28,330 nt of DNA, from NCBI GenBank assembly GCA_005800795.1, contig SYEN01000181.1, positions 1 to 28,330 of the forward strand, in the 5' to 3' direction. Of the stretch, positions 1-6,778 are shown in pieces. Position numbers and translations under genes: made by a program. The notes beneath the pieces were generated by a model. That model did not search any database. It was not told the DNA's origin and was given only the letters and a program-made list of their open reading frames with translations. How positions within the stretch are numbered: position 1 is the first letter of the stretch; each line of letters opens with the position of its first letter. Origin of the DNA: Burkholderiales bacterium. GTDB taxonomy: Bacteria; Pseudomonadota; Gammaproteobacteria; Burkholderiales; SG8-41.

Positions 1-324
1 GAACTGGCGGCGATGGTGTTGATGGATGCGGTGATCCGGCAATTGCCGGGCGTGTTGGGGGATGCGGAATCTGCGGTGCAGGATTCTTTTGTGAGCGGCC
101 TGCTGGATTGCCCGCATTACACGCGTCCTGAAGTGTACGAAGGATTGGCGGTTCCGCCGGTGCTGATGTCGGGCAACCATGCAGACATCGCCCGCTGGCG
201 GTTGAAACAGGCGTTGGGCAGAACGGCGGCGCGCAGGCCGGACTTGTTTGAAAAGTGGTTGGCGGCACGCGGAATGAGTGAAGCAGAACGCAAGCTCTTG
301 GAAGAATACAAAAACGAAGCGTAG
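1..324 (+). CDS. trmD: tRNA (guanine-N1-)-methyltransferase TrmD, C-terminal part
   Basis: This is the 3' end of trmD, cut by the left edge of the window; the open frame runs through base 1 without a start. The enzyme methylates G37 at N1 in tRNAs with a G at position 36, using S-adenosylmethionine in the cytoplasm. The visible part starts with ELAAMVLMDAVIRQLPGVLGD, the TrmD segment after the knotted SAM-binding core, and continues through the helical C-terminal domain with HYTRPEVYEGLAVPPVLMSG and a basic DIARWRLKQALGRT stretch that belongs to the tRNA-contacting domain. It ends 48 bp before rplS, which is the usual rpsP-rimM-trmD-rplS order. Identification is secure; only the length is incomplete. 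Confidence 0.97.
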   Translation, partial: ELAAMVLMDAVIRQLPGVLGDAESAVQDSFVSGLLDCPHYTRPEVYEGLAVPPVLMSGNHADIARWRLKQALGRTAARRPDLFEKWLAARGMSEAERKLLEEYKNEA

Positions 325-372
325 AACGACACAGTAAAACGAAGTGAAGAATGAAGTAACAAGGAGCAGCAA

Positions 373-807
373 ATGAATCTGATTCAACAACTTGAAAACG
401 AAGAAATCGCACGCCTCTCGAACAACGGCAAGAAAATCCCGGTGTTTGCGCCTGGCGACACAGTGGTGGTTAGTGTCAACGTGGTTGAAGGCGAGCGCAA
501 GCGCGTTCAGGCCTACGAAGGCGTAGTGATCGCGCGCCGCAATCGCGGGTTGAACTCCAACTTTATCGTGCGCAAGATTTCCTCGGGCGAAGGCGTTGAG
601 CGTACGTTCCAGACCTACTCGCCGTTGATCGCCAGCATCGAGGTCAAGCGCCGCGGCGATGTGAGCCGCTCCAAGCTCTATTACCTGCGCAACCTCACCG
701 GCAAGGCCGCCCGCATCAAGGAAAAACTCGCGGCGCGTGGCACCTCTGCAGTGCCCGATATGCTGCCGGAAGCGCCGGCCGTTGCCCCGGCAGAAGCTGC
801 AAAATAA
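373..807 (+). CDS. rplS: 50S ribosomal protein L19
   Basis: L19 sits at the interface of the 30S and 50S subunits. The 144-residue product begins MNLIQQLENEEI and carries the family core with PGDTVVVSVNVVEG, RVQAYEGVVIARRN and the RTFQTYSPLI and KLYYLRNLTGKAARIKE segments. An AAGGAG ribosome binding site at 361-366 lies 6 bases before the ATG, which fixes the start. Most L19 proteins are about 115-120 residues; this one has an extra tail of about 25 residues rich in Ala and Pro (ending APAVAPAEAAK), probably disordered. It follows trmD and is closed by a clear terminator at 861-884. Identification is secure. Confidence 0.98.
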   Translation: MNLIQQLENEEIARLSNNGKKIPVFAPGDTVVVSVNVVEGERKRVQAYEGVVIARRNRGLNSNFIVRKISSGEGVERTFQTYSPLIASIEVKRRGDVSRSKLYYLRNLTGKAARIKEKLAARGTSAVPDMLPEAPAVAPAEAAK

Positions 808-860
808 GCACGTTTTATTGGTAATTTTTGCTAACGCTGCCGGTAGAACCGGTTCGCGCA

Positions 861-884
861 AAAGGCGGCTTTGGCCGCCTTTTT
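861..884 (+). terminator. Rho-independent terminator of the trmD-rplS operon
   Basis: A 9-bp perfect stem (AAAGGCGGC at 861-869 with GCCGCCTTT at 874-882) encloses a 4-base TTTG loop and ends in a T run at 880-884. It lies 54 bp after the rplS stop. The opposite strand also ends in several T residues, so it may also stop transcripts from the convergent GntR gene, whose stop is at 952. Confidence 0.85.
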
Positions 885-951
885 CATTGAGTCCATGTTG
901 GCGTGGCGCTACAACACAGGCGCTACCGCGTTCAAGCGTGCGCGTCTTGCG

Positions 952-1707
952 CTAACCGGCAATATCCCCTTTCCACAAATCGCTCAGGTATTCATGTTCC
1001 CGCGTGTCGAGCCAGCTCACGCGGTATTCCACCGGCGTGTCGTTGTAGGTATACGCGATGCGCTTGGCCACCAACATCGGCGTGAGCACCGGGATTTCCA
1101 GCAGTTTCGCCACGGCGGGAGATGCGTTTTCCGCTGATAACCGTTCGCTGATGCGGATCACGTTGATGCCGAAGCGTGCCTGATACAGGCCGTAGATGGT
1201 GCTTTCACGGTTACGGTACACCGTTTCAGTCAGGCCCTTGAACAACGCGGACGGTACCACGATGCCGTCGAAAATCACCGGCTTGCCGCCGAGCTTCAAG
1301 GCATTCTCCATGCGCAGCACGGGCGTGCCGGCGCCGATGCCCAGTGCAGCGGCCTCGGCAGCGGTGGCCTTGGCCTCGCGAAATGACAGAAATTCATGCA
1401 CCGGCAATTCGCGCGCGCCGCTGCCGCTTTTTTGCGCGATATGGAAAAAATGAAATAGCGTGCGGTCCTCGCTGTGCGTGGCGACGAAAGTGCCGCGTCC
1501 CTGCTGACGCACCAGAATATTGCCTGCCGCGAGTTCGTCCACCGCCTTGCGCAGCGTGCCAATTGAAACGTTGAATTCACGTGCCAACACTGTTTCGCTG
1601 GGAATCGCTTCACCCGGCCTCCATGCGCCGGCAGCGAGTTTGCGCGTGAGCGCGGCCTGCACGCGGCGGTAGAGAGGCCCTGTGGGGGTGGGAGAGGCGG
1701 TCGGCAT
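952..1707 (-). CDS. GntR-family transcriptional regulator with UTRA domain (HutC subfamily)
   Basis: A cytoplasmic DNA-binding regulator of 251 residues from the ATG at 1707. An in-frame TTG at 1731 would add 8 residues, but the ATG sits at the usual distance from the DNA-binding domain. Residues about 10-75 form the GntR winged helix-turn-helix (PLYRRVQAALTRKLAAG, AIPSETVLAREFNVSIGTLRKA, GRGTFVATH). Residues about 90-240 match the UTRA ligand-binding domain, including VLRMENALKLGGKPVIFDGI and RISERLSAENASPAVAKLLEI, ending PVEYRVSWLDTREHEY. It is divergent from the SuyA/SuyB-like genes, with a palindrome in between, so it probably responds to a substrate or intermediate of that cluster. The ligand cannot be read from the sequence. 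Confidence 0.93.
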   Translation of the reverse strand: MPTASPTPTGPLYRRVQAALTRKLAAGAWRPGEAIPSETVLAREFNVSIGTLRKAVDELAAGNILVRQQGRGTFVATHSEDRTLFHFFHIAQKSGSGARELPVHEFLSFREAKATAAEAAALGIGAGTPVLRMENALKLGGKPVIFDGIVVPSALFKGLTETVYRNRESTIYGLYQARFGINVIRISERLSAENASPAVAKLLEIPVLTPMLVAKRIAYTYNDTPVEYRVSWLDTREHEYLSDLWKGDIAG

Positions 1708-1791
1708 CCAGACTGATACACTGCGAGGCAATCACCTCGCGCACGGCTTGTGCGGCGTGTAATTCTAGCACCGCAGCGCAGCATTCATCTA

Positions 1792-1807
1792 AGTCATCTA
1801 GTTGACT
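1792..1807. promoter_or_regulatory. Candidate GntR operator (imperfect palindrome)
   Basis: AGTCATCTAGTTGACT is a 16-bp palindrome with 14 of 16 positions symmetrical, located in the divergent region between the GntR/UTRA gene and the SuyA-like gene. HutC-type GntR regulators commonly bind short palindromes with a GT...AC or similar frame around a central TA or CTAG. It overlaps the proposed -35 box at 1802-1807, which would suit repression. Binding is inferred, not shown. Confidence 0.4.
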
Positions 1808-1831
1808 CACGGTTGCGCGGGCGGGTAGCAT
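1802..1831 (+). promoter_or_regulatory. Candidate sigma-70 promoter for the SuyA-like gene
   Basis: TTGACT at 1802-1807 matches the -35 consensus at five of six positions. TAGCAT at 1826-1831 matches the -10 consensus at four of six, with an 18-base spacer. It would give a leader of roughly 75-80 nt that contains the first copy of the A/T-rich element. The prediction is by eye only. Confidence 0.3.
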
Positions 1832-1863
1832 GGGCGATCCGGGTTTCAGGTTTGAAGAGTTAT

Positions 1864-1894
1864 TGTAACTATCTGATTTAATTCATTTTTTTGT
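1864..1894 (-). repeat. A/T-rich 31-bp dispersed element, copy 1
   Basis: Read on the minus strand, this has a run of seven A, then TGAATTAAATCAGATAGTTACA, matching the family core TTAAAACAAATASTTAC with a few substitutions. It lies in the leader of the SuyA-like gene, ending 21 bp before its ATG. A second partial match to the end of the motif (TTGTAACTGTG) follows at 1891-1901 on the same face. Confidence 0.65.
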
Positions 1895-1915
1895 AACTGT
1901 GTATAGAGGGCCTAT

Positions 1916-2197
1916 ATGATTCATTTTCTGGTTCACGACAAAAAGGATTCCGCCGGCGTAGCCGTGGTGGAGGGCATCAAGTCCGGTCAGGAACTCACCG
2001 GCTGGGTGATGGAAGACGACTCCACTGTCACCGTCAAGGCAATCAACGATATTCCCATCGGCCACAAGGTCACCATCAAGGCGCTTGCCAATGGTGACAC
2101 CGTTTGGAAGTACGGCTTCGACATCGGCAAGGCCATCGCAGACATCAAGGTCGGCGAACATCTGCACGTGCACAACGTCAAGACCAAGCGCTGGTAA
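1916..2197 (+). CDS. SAF-domain small subunit of a UxaA-family hydro-/sulfo-lyase (SuyA-like)
   Basis: A 93-residue cytoplasmic protein made of one SAF domain, equivalent to the N-terminal domain of altronate dehydratase UxaA and to the small subunit (SuyA) of (R)-3-sulfolactate sulfo-lyase. Family marks include VAVVEGIKSGQELTGW, NDIPIGHKVTIKALANGD, VWKYGFDIGKAIADI and the ending GEHLHVHNVKTKRW. GAGGG at 1906-1910 lies five bases before the ATG. The catalytic partner is the next gene, 134 bp downstream. In UxaA the two parts are fused in one protein; a stand-alone SAF subunit with a large subunit of about 390 residues is the SuyA/SuyB arrangement. Substrate assignment (sulfolactate, altronate-like or another 2-hydroxyacid) is inference. 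Confidence 0.88.
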   Translation: MIHFLVHDKKDSAGVAVVEGIKSGQELTGWVMEDDSTVTVKAINDIPIGHKVTIKALANGDTVWKYGFDIGKAIADIKVGEHLHVHNVKTKRW

Positions 2198-2210
2198 GCC
2201 GCGTCTCACT

Positions 2211-2297
2211 ATTCCATTTCTATTTCAATACAGCGCCAATCGTTGAGACCGGGAATCTTTAACCCGTGAAGTTGTTACAGCGCCTCTGAAATGGAAT
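2211..2297. repeat. 10-bp inverted repeat in the SuyA-like/SuyB-like spacer
   Basis: ATTCCATTTC at 2211-2220 is exactly complementary to GAAATGGAAT at 2288-2297, with 67 bases between. In the transcript this could pair around a smaller imperfect hairpin (CGGG/CCCG near 2252-2268). The spacer is otherwise empty. It may shape the RNA between the two subunit genes; chance cannot be excluded. Confidence 0.35.
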
Positions 2298-2331
2298 TCG
2301 TATAACCGAAAATTTAGAACTGGAGAACATC

Positions 2332-3507
2332 ATGGCTGTTGTAAACAGTAAAACCACCTTCTGGGGCTACCGCCGCGAGAACGGCCGCGTCGGTGTGCGC
2401 AACCAGGTCATCATTCTGCCGCTCGACGATTTGTCGAATGCCGCCTGCGAGGCGGTTGCGCACAACATCAAGGGCACCATCGCCGTACAGCATCCGTATG
2501 GCCGCCTGCAATTCGGCGCCGACCTGGATCTGCATTTCCGTACGCTGATCGGCGCGGGCTGCAATCCGAACGTGGCTGCCGTGGTGGTGATCGGCATCGA
2601 GGAAGAATGGACCAACCGCATAGTTGAAGCGATTGCCAAGACTGGCAAGCCGGTCACCGGCTTTGGCATCGAGCTGCATGGCGATCACGATACGATTTAT
2701 CGCGCATCGAAAGTGGCCAAACAGTATGTGCAGTGGGCCTCCGAACTGCGCCGCGTGGAATGTCCGATCAGCGATCTGTGGGTTTCGACCAAGTGCGGCG
2801 AGTCGGACACGACTTCCGGTTGCGGCGCGAACCCCACCGTGGGCAACGCCTTCGACAAACTCGATCCGCTCGGTGTGACCATGTGCTTCGGCGAAACCAC
2901 CGAAATCACCGGCGGCGAACACATCGTGGCTGACCGTTGCGCCACGCCGGAAGTGCGCGCGGCCTTCATGAAAATGTTCGACCGCTATCAGGAAGTGATC
3001 GAACGCCACAAAACCAGCGATCTCTCCGACTCACAGCCGACCAAGGGCAACATCGCCGGCGGTTTGACCACCATCGAAGAAAAAGCGCTGGGCAACATCC
3101 AGAAAATCGGTCACAAGTGCAAGGTGGTGGGCGTGCTCGACAAGGCCGAGATGCCGACCAAGCCGGGCTTGTGGTTCATGGATTCGTCCTCCGCCGCCGC
3201 AGAAATGGTGACACTCTGCGCGGCTTCCGGCTACGTGGTGCATTTTTTCCCCACCGGCCAGGGCAATGTGATCGGCAACCCGATCATTCCCGTAATCAAA
3301 TTGTGCGCCAACCCGCGCACCGTGCGCACCATGTCCGAACACGTCGATCACGATTGTTCGGGCCTGTTGCAGCGTGAAAAAAATCTCGACCAGACCGGCG
3401 ACGAACTGCTTGAAGTGATGCTGCGCACCTGCAATGGCCGCTTGACGGCTGCCGAGGCGCTGGGGCACAACGAGTTTGTGATGACGCGGTTGTACGAAAG
3501 CGCTTGA
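2332..3507 (+). CDS. Large subunit of a UxaA-family hydro-/sulfo-lyase (SuyB-like)
   Basis: A 391-residue cytoplasmic protein of the UxaA/GarD large-domain family, which removes water or sulfite from 2-hydroxyacids to give 2-oxoacids. It begins with the family hallmark FWGYRRENGRVGVRNQVIILP and carries GAGCNPNVAAVVVIG, the Cys-rich STKCGESDTTSGCGANP segment, TKGNIAGGLTTIEEKALGN, LWFMDSSSAAAEMVTLCAASG and FFPTGQGNVIGNPIIPVIKLCANP. The size fits the SuyB subunit of (R)-sulfolactate sulfo-lyase, which yields pyruvate and sulfite and is paired with a small SAF protein as here. TGGAG at 2321-2325 precedes the ATG. Altronate- or galactarate-type dehydratases are the alternative. Family is sure; substrate is not. 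Confidence 0.92.
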   Translation: MAVVNSKTTFWGYRRENGRVGVRNQVIILPLDDLSNAACEAVAHNIKGTIAVQHPYGRLQFGADLDLHFRTLIGAGCNPNVAAVVVIGIEEEWTNRIVEAIAKTGKPVTGFGIELHGDHDTIYRASKVAKQYVQWASELRRVECPISDLWVSTKCGESDTTSGCGANPTVGNAFDKLDPLGVTMCFGETTEITGGEHIVADRCATPEVRAAFMKMFDRYQEVIERHKTSDLSDSQPTKGNIAGGLTTIEEKALGNIQKIGHKCKVVGVLDKAEMPTKPGLWFMDSSSAAAEMVTLCAASGYVVHFFPTGQGNVIGNPIIPVIKLCANPRTVRTMSEHVDHDCSGLLQREKNLDQTGDELLEVMLRTCNGRLTAAEALGHNEFVMTRLYESA

Positions 3508-3538
3508 TTACGTGAGCGCGTAAGCAACACACAGCGCG

Positions 3539-5188
3539 ATGTCGAAGTTACGCGGAGCGGACATTCTCGCGCGCGCGTTGGCGGTTGCCGGCGCGCGCGA
3601 TATTTTTTCGCTTTCCGGCAATCACATCATGCCGGTGTACGATGCCGCGCTTGATGCAGGCCTGCGCATCACGCACGTGCGTCACGAAGGCGCGGCTGTG
3701 CACATGGCCGACGCGTGGGGGCGGCTGACGGGCGAGCCGGGTGTCGCGCTGGTCACCGGCGGGCCGGGCCACGCCAATGGCGTCGGCGCGCTTTACACGG
3801 CTCTGGCGGGGGAATCACCGCTGGTGATGCTCTCCGGCCATGCGCCGTTGAATCAACTCGGTCGCGGCGCGTTTCAGGAGATGGCGCAGGCCGATATAGC
3901 GGCGCCGTCTACCAAACTGTCGTTTACCTCAAGCAGTGCGCAGTCGCTGGGCGATGACCTCGCGCGGGCCATACGCATTGCGCGCAGTGGCCGGCCGGGT
4001 CCGGTGCATCTGAGTCTGCCGCAGGATCTGCTCGATCAGCTGGTTGAAGAGGGTGAAAGGTTCGTGCCTGTGCGCGGGGCGTTTCATGCGTCAGCACAGC
4101 TGCTGTCCGATGCGCAAGCGGCCAGTGTGCTCGCCGTTCTTGCCAGCGCGCAACGTCCGCTGATCATCGCCGGCCCGCAGCTTGCAAGCCACCGTGGAGC
4201 GGCCCTGTGCCAACAGTTACGGGACGCCACGGGTATCGCAGTGGTGTGCATGGAAAGCCCGCGCGGCATTGCCGACCCGTGCCTGGGTGCGTTCGGCGAT
4301 GTGTTGCCGGACGCCGATGTGATTGTGCTGCTGGGCAAGCAACCCGACTTCACATTGAAGTTTGCTGTCCCGCCGGCGGTCAATGCGACATGCCGTTTTG
4401 TGGTGATCGATGCGGACATCGGCGCGCTGCGGCGTTCCATCGCTAATTTGAAGGCGGCACGTGTGGCCGCGAGTGCCGTGGCGGATGCGCCCGAAGCGGT
4501 GCGTGCGTTGATTTTGGCTGCCAAAAAAAGTTCGTTTAAAACAAATACTTACAAAACGGCTGTAGAAGAAGCCATCGCCTGGCGTCCGGCCGCATGGACA
4601 AACACCAAGGCGCACACCACCGGAGTCTTGCATCCGTTGGAACTGGGCCGCGCGGTTCAGCCATTACTCGATGCGGCGGACGATCCTGTTTTTATTTCCG
4701 ATGGCGGCGAGATCGGGCAGTGGGCGCAAGCGTGCATACGCGCCGAGACACGCATCATCAACGGCGTGGCGGGTTCCATCGGCAGTGCAATTCCGTTCGC
4801 GCTGGCGGCGCGCGTGGCGCGGCCCAACGCCACCATCATCGCAGCGATGGGCGATGGGACGTTTGGTTTTCACATGGCCGAATTCGACACCGCGGCGCGC
4901 CACAACCTGCCTTTTGTCGCCCTCATCGGCAACGATTCGACGTGGAACGCCGAATATCAGATTCAGTTGCGGACATATGGCGAGGCGCGCGTCCACGGTT
5001 GCGAACTCGCGCCCGGTGCGGCTTATGAAAAGGTGGTCGCGGCACTCGGCGGTCATGGCGAGCGGGTGACGAGCGCCGCCGATCTGATGCCAGCGCTGAC
5101 GCGTGCGATGGCCTCGGGAAAACCCGCGTGTGTGAATGTGATGATCGAGCGCCATGCCGCGCCCACTGTGACGCGCGCGAATGACTAA
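3539..5188 (+). CDS. Thiamine-diphosphate-dependent enzyme, acetolactate-synthase-like
   Basis: A 549-residue enzyme with the three-domain architecture of acetolactate synthase, benzaldehyde lyase and 2-oxoacid decarboxylases. The N-terminal Pyr domain has the conserved activating glutamate at about residue 50 (VRHEGAAVHMADAWGR) and VTGGPGHANGVGAL. The central domain spans about 185-320. The C-terminal PP domain has the cofactor/Mg motif GDG at 438-440, ending in GND at 464-466. It probably cleaves or decarboxylates a 2-oxoacid; which one is unknown. Residues 328-340 (AKKSSFKTNTYKT), in the linker before the PP domain, are encoded by one copy of the A/T-rich element. No clear Shine-Dalgarno sequence precedes the ATG. 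Its stop overlaps the start of the SdhB-like gene, so the two are translationally coupled. Confidence 0.9.
   Translation: MSKLRGADILARALAVAGARDIFSLSGNHIMPVYDAALDAGLRITHVRHEGAAVHMADAWGRLTGEPGVALVTGGPGHANGVGALYTALAGESPLVMLSGHAPLNQLGRGAFQEMAQADIAAPSTKLSFTSSSAQSLGDDLARAIRIARSGRPGPVHLSLPQDLLDQLVEEGERFVPVRGAFHASAQLLSDAQAASVLAVLASAQRPLIIAGPQLASHRGAALCQQLRDATGIAVVCMESPRGIADPCLGAFGDVLPDADVIVLLGKQPDFTLKFAVPPAVNATCRFVVIDADIGALRRSIANLKAARVAASAVADAPEAVRALILAAKKSSFKTNTYKTAVEEAIAWRPAAWTNTKAHTTGVLHPLELGRAVQPLLDAADDPVFISDGGEIGQWAQACIRAETRIINGVAGSIGSAIPFALAARVARPNATIIAAMGDGTFGFHMAEFDTAARHNLPFVALIGNDSTWNAEYQIQLRTYGEARVHGCELAPGAAYEKVVAALGGHGERVTSAADLMPALTRAMASGKPACVNVMIERHAAPTVTRAND
4523..4553 (+). repeat. A/T-rich 31-bp dispersed element, copy 2 (inside a coding sequence)
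   Basis: Seven A residues plus G, four variable bases, then TTTAAAACAAATACTTACA, an exact match to the family core. It lies in frame within the ThDP-enzyme gene and encodes the linker between its central and C-terminal domains. It stands out sharply from the G+C-rich coding sequence on either side. Confidence 0.8.
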
Positions 5189-5906
5189 CGGCATGAGCAC
5201 ACTCAAAGTCAAAATCTGGCGCGGCGCCGAAACCGGCGCGTATCAGGAATACGAAGTCCCGCGTCAGGAAAGTCAGACCGTGCTGGACGTGGTGACGTAT
5301 GTGCAGCGCCGGCTTGATCCGTCGCTGGCGTATCGCTTTGCCTGCCGCGTCGGCGTGTGCGGCTCGTGCGCGATGTCGGTCAACGGCGTGTCGCGCTGGA
5401 CGTGCCGCACGCATGTGTCCAAGGTCGCTGCGGATGGAGAGCTGGAAATCGCGCCATTGCGCAATCTGCCGGTGATCCGCGATCTGGCGACGGACATGAG
5501 CGAATTTTTCGACAAATGGGCGAAGGCGCGCGGGCGTTTTACCGGCGCCACCACGCGCAAAGACGCATTCGCACAGGTAAAGCCCGAATCGAAACAACGC
5601 AAGGCGGTGGATGCCGCCATCGAGTGCATCGGCTGTGGCGTGTGTTACAGCTCATGCGAAGTGGTGACGTGGAAGCCGGATTACCTCGGGCCTGCCGCTT
5701 TGTCGCGTGCGTGGACGCTCGCCAACGACGTACGTGACGTGGCGCAAAAAGAACGGCTGGCGGCCGTGGCGGGCGACGCGGGTTGCCACGCGTGTCACAC
5801 GCATTTGAATTGCACCGAGCGCTGCCCGAAAGGCATATCGCCAACGGCCGGCATCGCGGGCTTGAAGCGCGCGATATTGAGCGCGACGTTGAAAGGCGAG
5901 CTGTAG
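5181..5906 (+). CDS. Succinate dehydrogenase/fumarate reductase iron-sulfur subunit (SdhB-like)
   Basis: A 241-residue electron-transfer subunit of a membrane-bound succinate dehydrogenase or fumarate reductase. The [2Fe-2S] ligands are C55, C60, C63 and C75 (CRVGVCGSC...RWTC). The [4Fe-4S] and [3Fe-4S] ligands are C149, C152, C155, C159 (CIGCGVCYSSC) and C205, C211, C215 (CHTHLNCTERCPKG). An extra Cys is present at 202. The ATG at 5181 overlaps the stop of the ThDP gene; an ATG at 5193 is an alternative start. Anchor subunits follow at 5911 and 6321 and the flavoprotein at 9409, so the complex is complete but split. Being outside a normal sdhCDAB operon and linked to a SuyAB-like lyase, it is more likely a specialised paralogue than the housekeeping enzyme. 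Confidence 0.92.
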   Translation: MTNGMSTLKVKIWRGAETGAYQEYEVPRQESQTVLDVVTYVQRRLDPSLAYRFACRVGVCGSCAMSVNGVSRWTCRTHVSKVAADGELEIAPLRNLPVIRDLATDMSEFFDKWAKARGRFTGATTRKDAFAQVKPESKQRKAVDAAIECIGCGVCYSSCEVVTWKPDYLGPAALSRAWTLANDVRDVAQKERLAAVAGDAGCHACHTHLNCTERCPKGISPTAGIAGLKRAILSATLKGEL

Positions 5907-5910
5907 CCGA

Positions 5911-6246
5911 ATGAACACGCGTTCACAGGTGCTGCTGTGGGGCGCACAGCGTGCGAGCGCCATGCTGCTGGCGGTGTGCGTGATCGTGCACCTAATCACC
6001 ATCATTTACGCCGTGCGCAACGGCCTGTCGGCGGGGGAAATTCTCGGCCGTACGCGCGGCAGCGTGGCGTGGGGTTTGTTTTACGCGGTGTTCGTGGCGG
6101 CGGTGGCGGTGCATGCGCCGATTGGCGTGCGTAATATTTTGGCCGAGTTCGGTTGGCGCGGGCGTGGCGTGGATGTGTTGATGCTGGTGCTGGCACTGAC
6201 GCTGGTGATGTGGGGATTGCGCGCGGTTTGGGCTGTGGTGTCGTAA
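5911..6246 (+). CDS. Succinate dehydrogenase/fumarate reductase membrane anchor subunit (SdhC/D-like)
   Basis: A 111-residue inner-membrane protein with three predicted transmembrane helices (about residues 13-36, 50-72 and 86-108). Conserved SDH anchor features are QRASAMLLAVCVIVHL in helix 1 and VHAPIGVRNILAEFGW after helix 2; the two His residues in these motifs are the kind that hold haem b between subunits. It starts 4 bp after the SdhB-like stop, so it is in the same operon. Sequence conservation in this family is low; the call rests on the motifs plus position. Confidence 0.8.
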   Translation: MNTRSQVLLWGAQRASAMLLAVCVIVHLITIIYAVRNGLSAGEILGRTRGSVAWGLFYAVFVAAVAVHAPIGVRNILAEFGWRGRGVDVLMLVLALTLVMWGLRAVWAVVS

Positions 6247-6320
6247 ATGAATGCCTCAAGTTGCGCAGTGACAGCTATACCAACACCGTCGTCCCCTTTC
6301 TTTTCAGCGTACGGCTGAAC

Positions 6321-6677
6321 ATGAAAAACGACGCCCGCTCCCGTAACCACCCAGCCTACTGGGCGTTCCTAGTACACCGCATTTCCGGCGTAGCGCTCAC
6401 GCTGTTCCTGCCGCTGCACTTCTGGGCGCTGGGCAACGCGCTGCATGGCGAGGCGAAACTGGAAACCTTTTTGCGCTGGAGCGACCAGCCGCTGGTGAAG
6501 TGCGCCGAAGTGGCGCTGGTGCTGCTGCTGGCCGCGCACATGGCGGGCGGACTGCGTTTGCTGATGCTGGAATTCATGGATTGGCCGCGCGTCGGCGACA
6601 GCGAAAAAACGTTACTGGCGTGTGCGGCGGGCGCAAGCGCTGCGGTGGGATTACTGTTCTTGCTGAATCTGCTTTGA
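6321..6677 (+). CDS. Succinate dehydrogenase cytochrome b subunit-like membrane anchor (SdhC-type)
   Basis: A 118-residue membrane protein. The frame is open further upstream, but the ATG at 6321 is chosen because the SdhC family begins near HPAYWAFLVHRISGVALTLFLPLHFWALG, which contains the typical (S/H)xxHRxSG signature of the quinone/haem-binding helix. A second motif is LLAAHMAGGLRLLMLEF, with a probable haem-ligand His. Three hydrophobic helices are visible. It follows the other anchor gene by 74 bp and completes a B-C-D set. The 6247-6320 gap shares the short string ACACCGTCGT with the repeat region at 14281-14290. Confidence 0.82.
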   Translation: MKNDARSRNHPAYWAFLVHRISGVALTLFLPLHFWALGNALHGEAKLETFLRWSDQPLVKCAEVALVLLLAAHMAGGLRLLMLEFMDWPRVGDSEKTLLACAAGASAAVGLLFLLNLL

Positions 6678-6747
6678 GCGTGTGGCGATTGCCCATTGCC
6701 GCACGCCAGCACATCGGGTATGGTGCAAAGACGCTCACGAAACGATG

Positions 6748-6778
6748 GTAAATTTATGTTTAAAAACAAATACTTACG
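6748..6778 (+). repeat. A/T-rich 31-bp dispersed element, copy 3 (spans a start codon)
   Basis: GTAAATTT, then ATG, then TTTAAAAACAAATACTTACG. The copy contains the start codon of the Bug receptor gene and encodes residues 2-7 (FKNKYL), the positively charged start of its signal peptide. No strong Shine-Dalgarno sequence is visible upstream. Confidence 0.75.
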
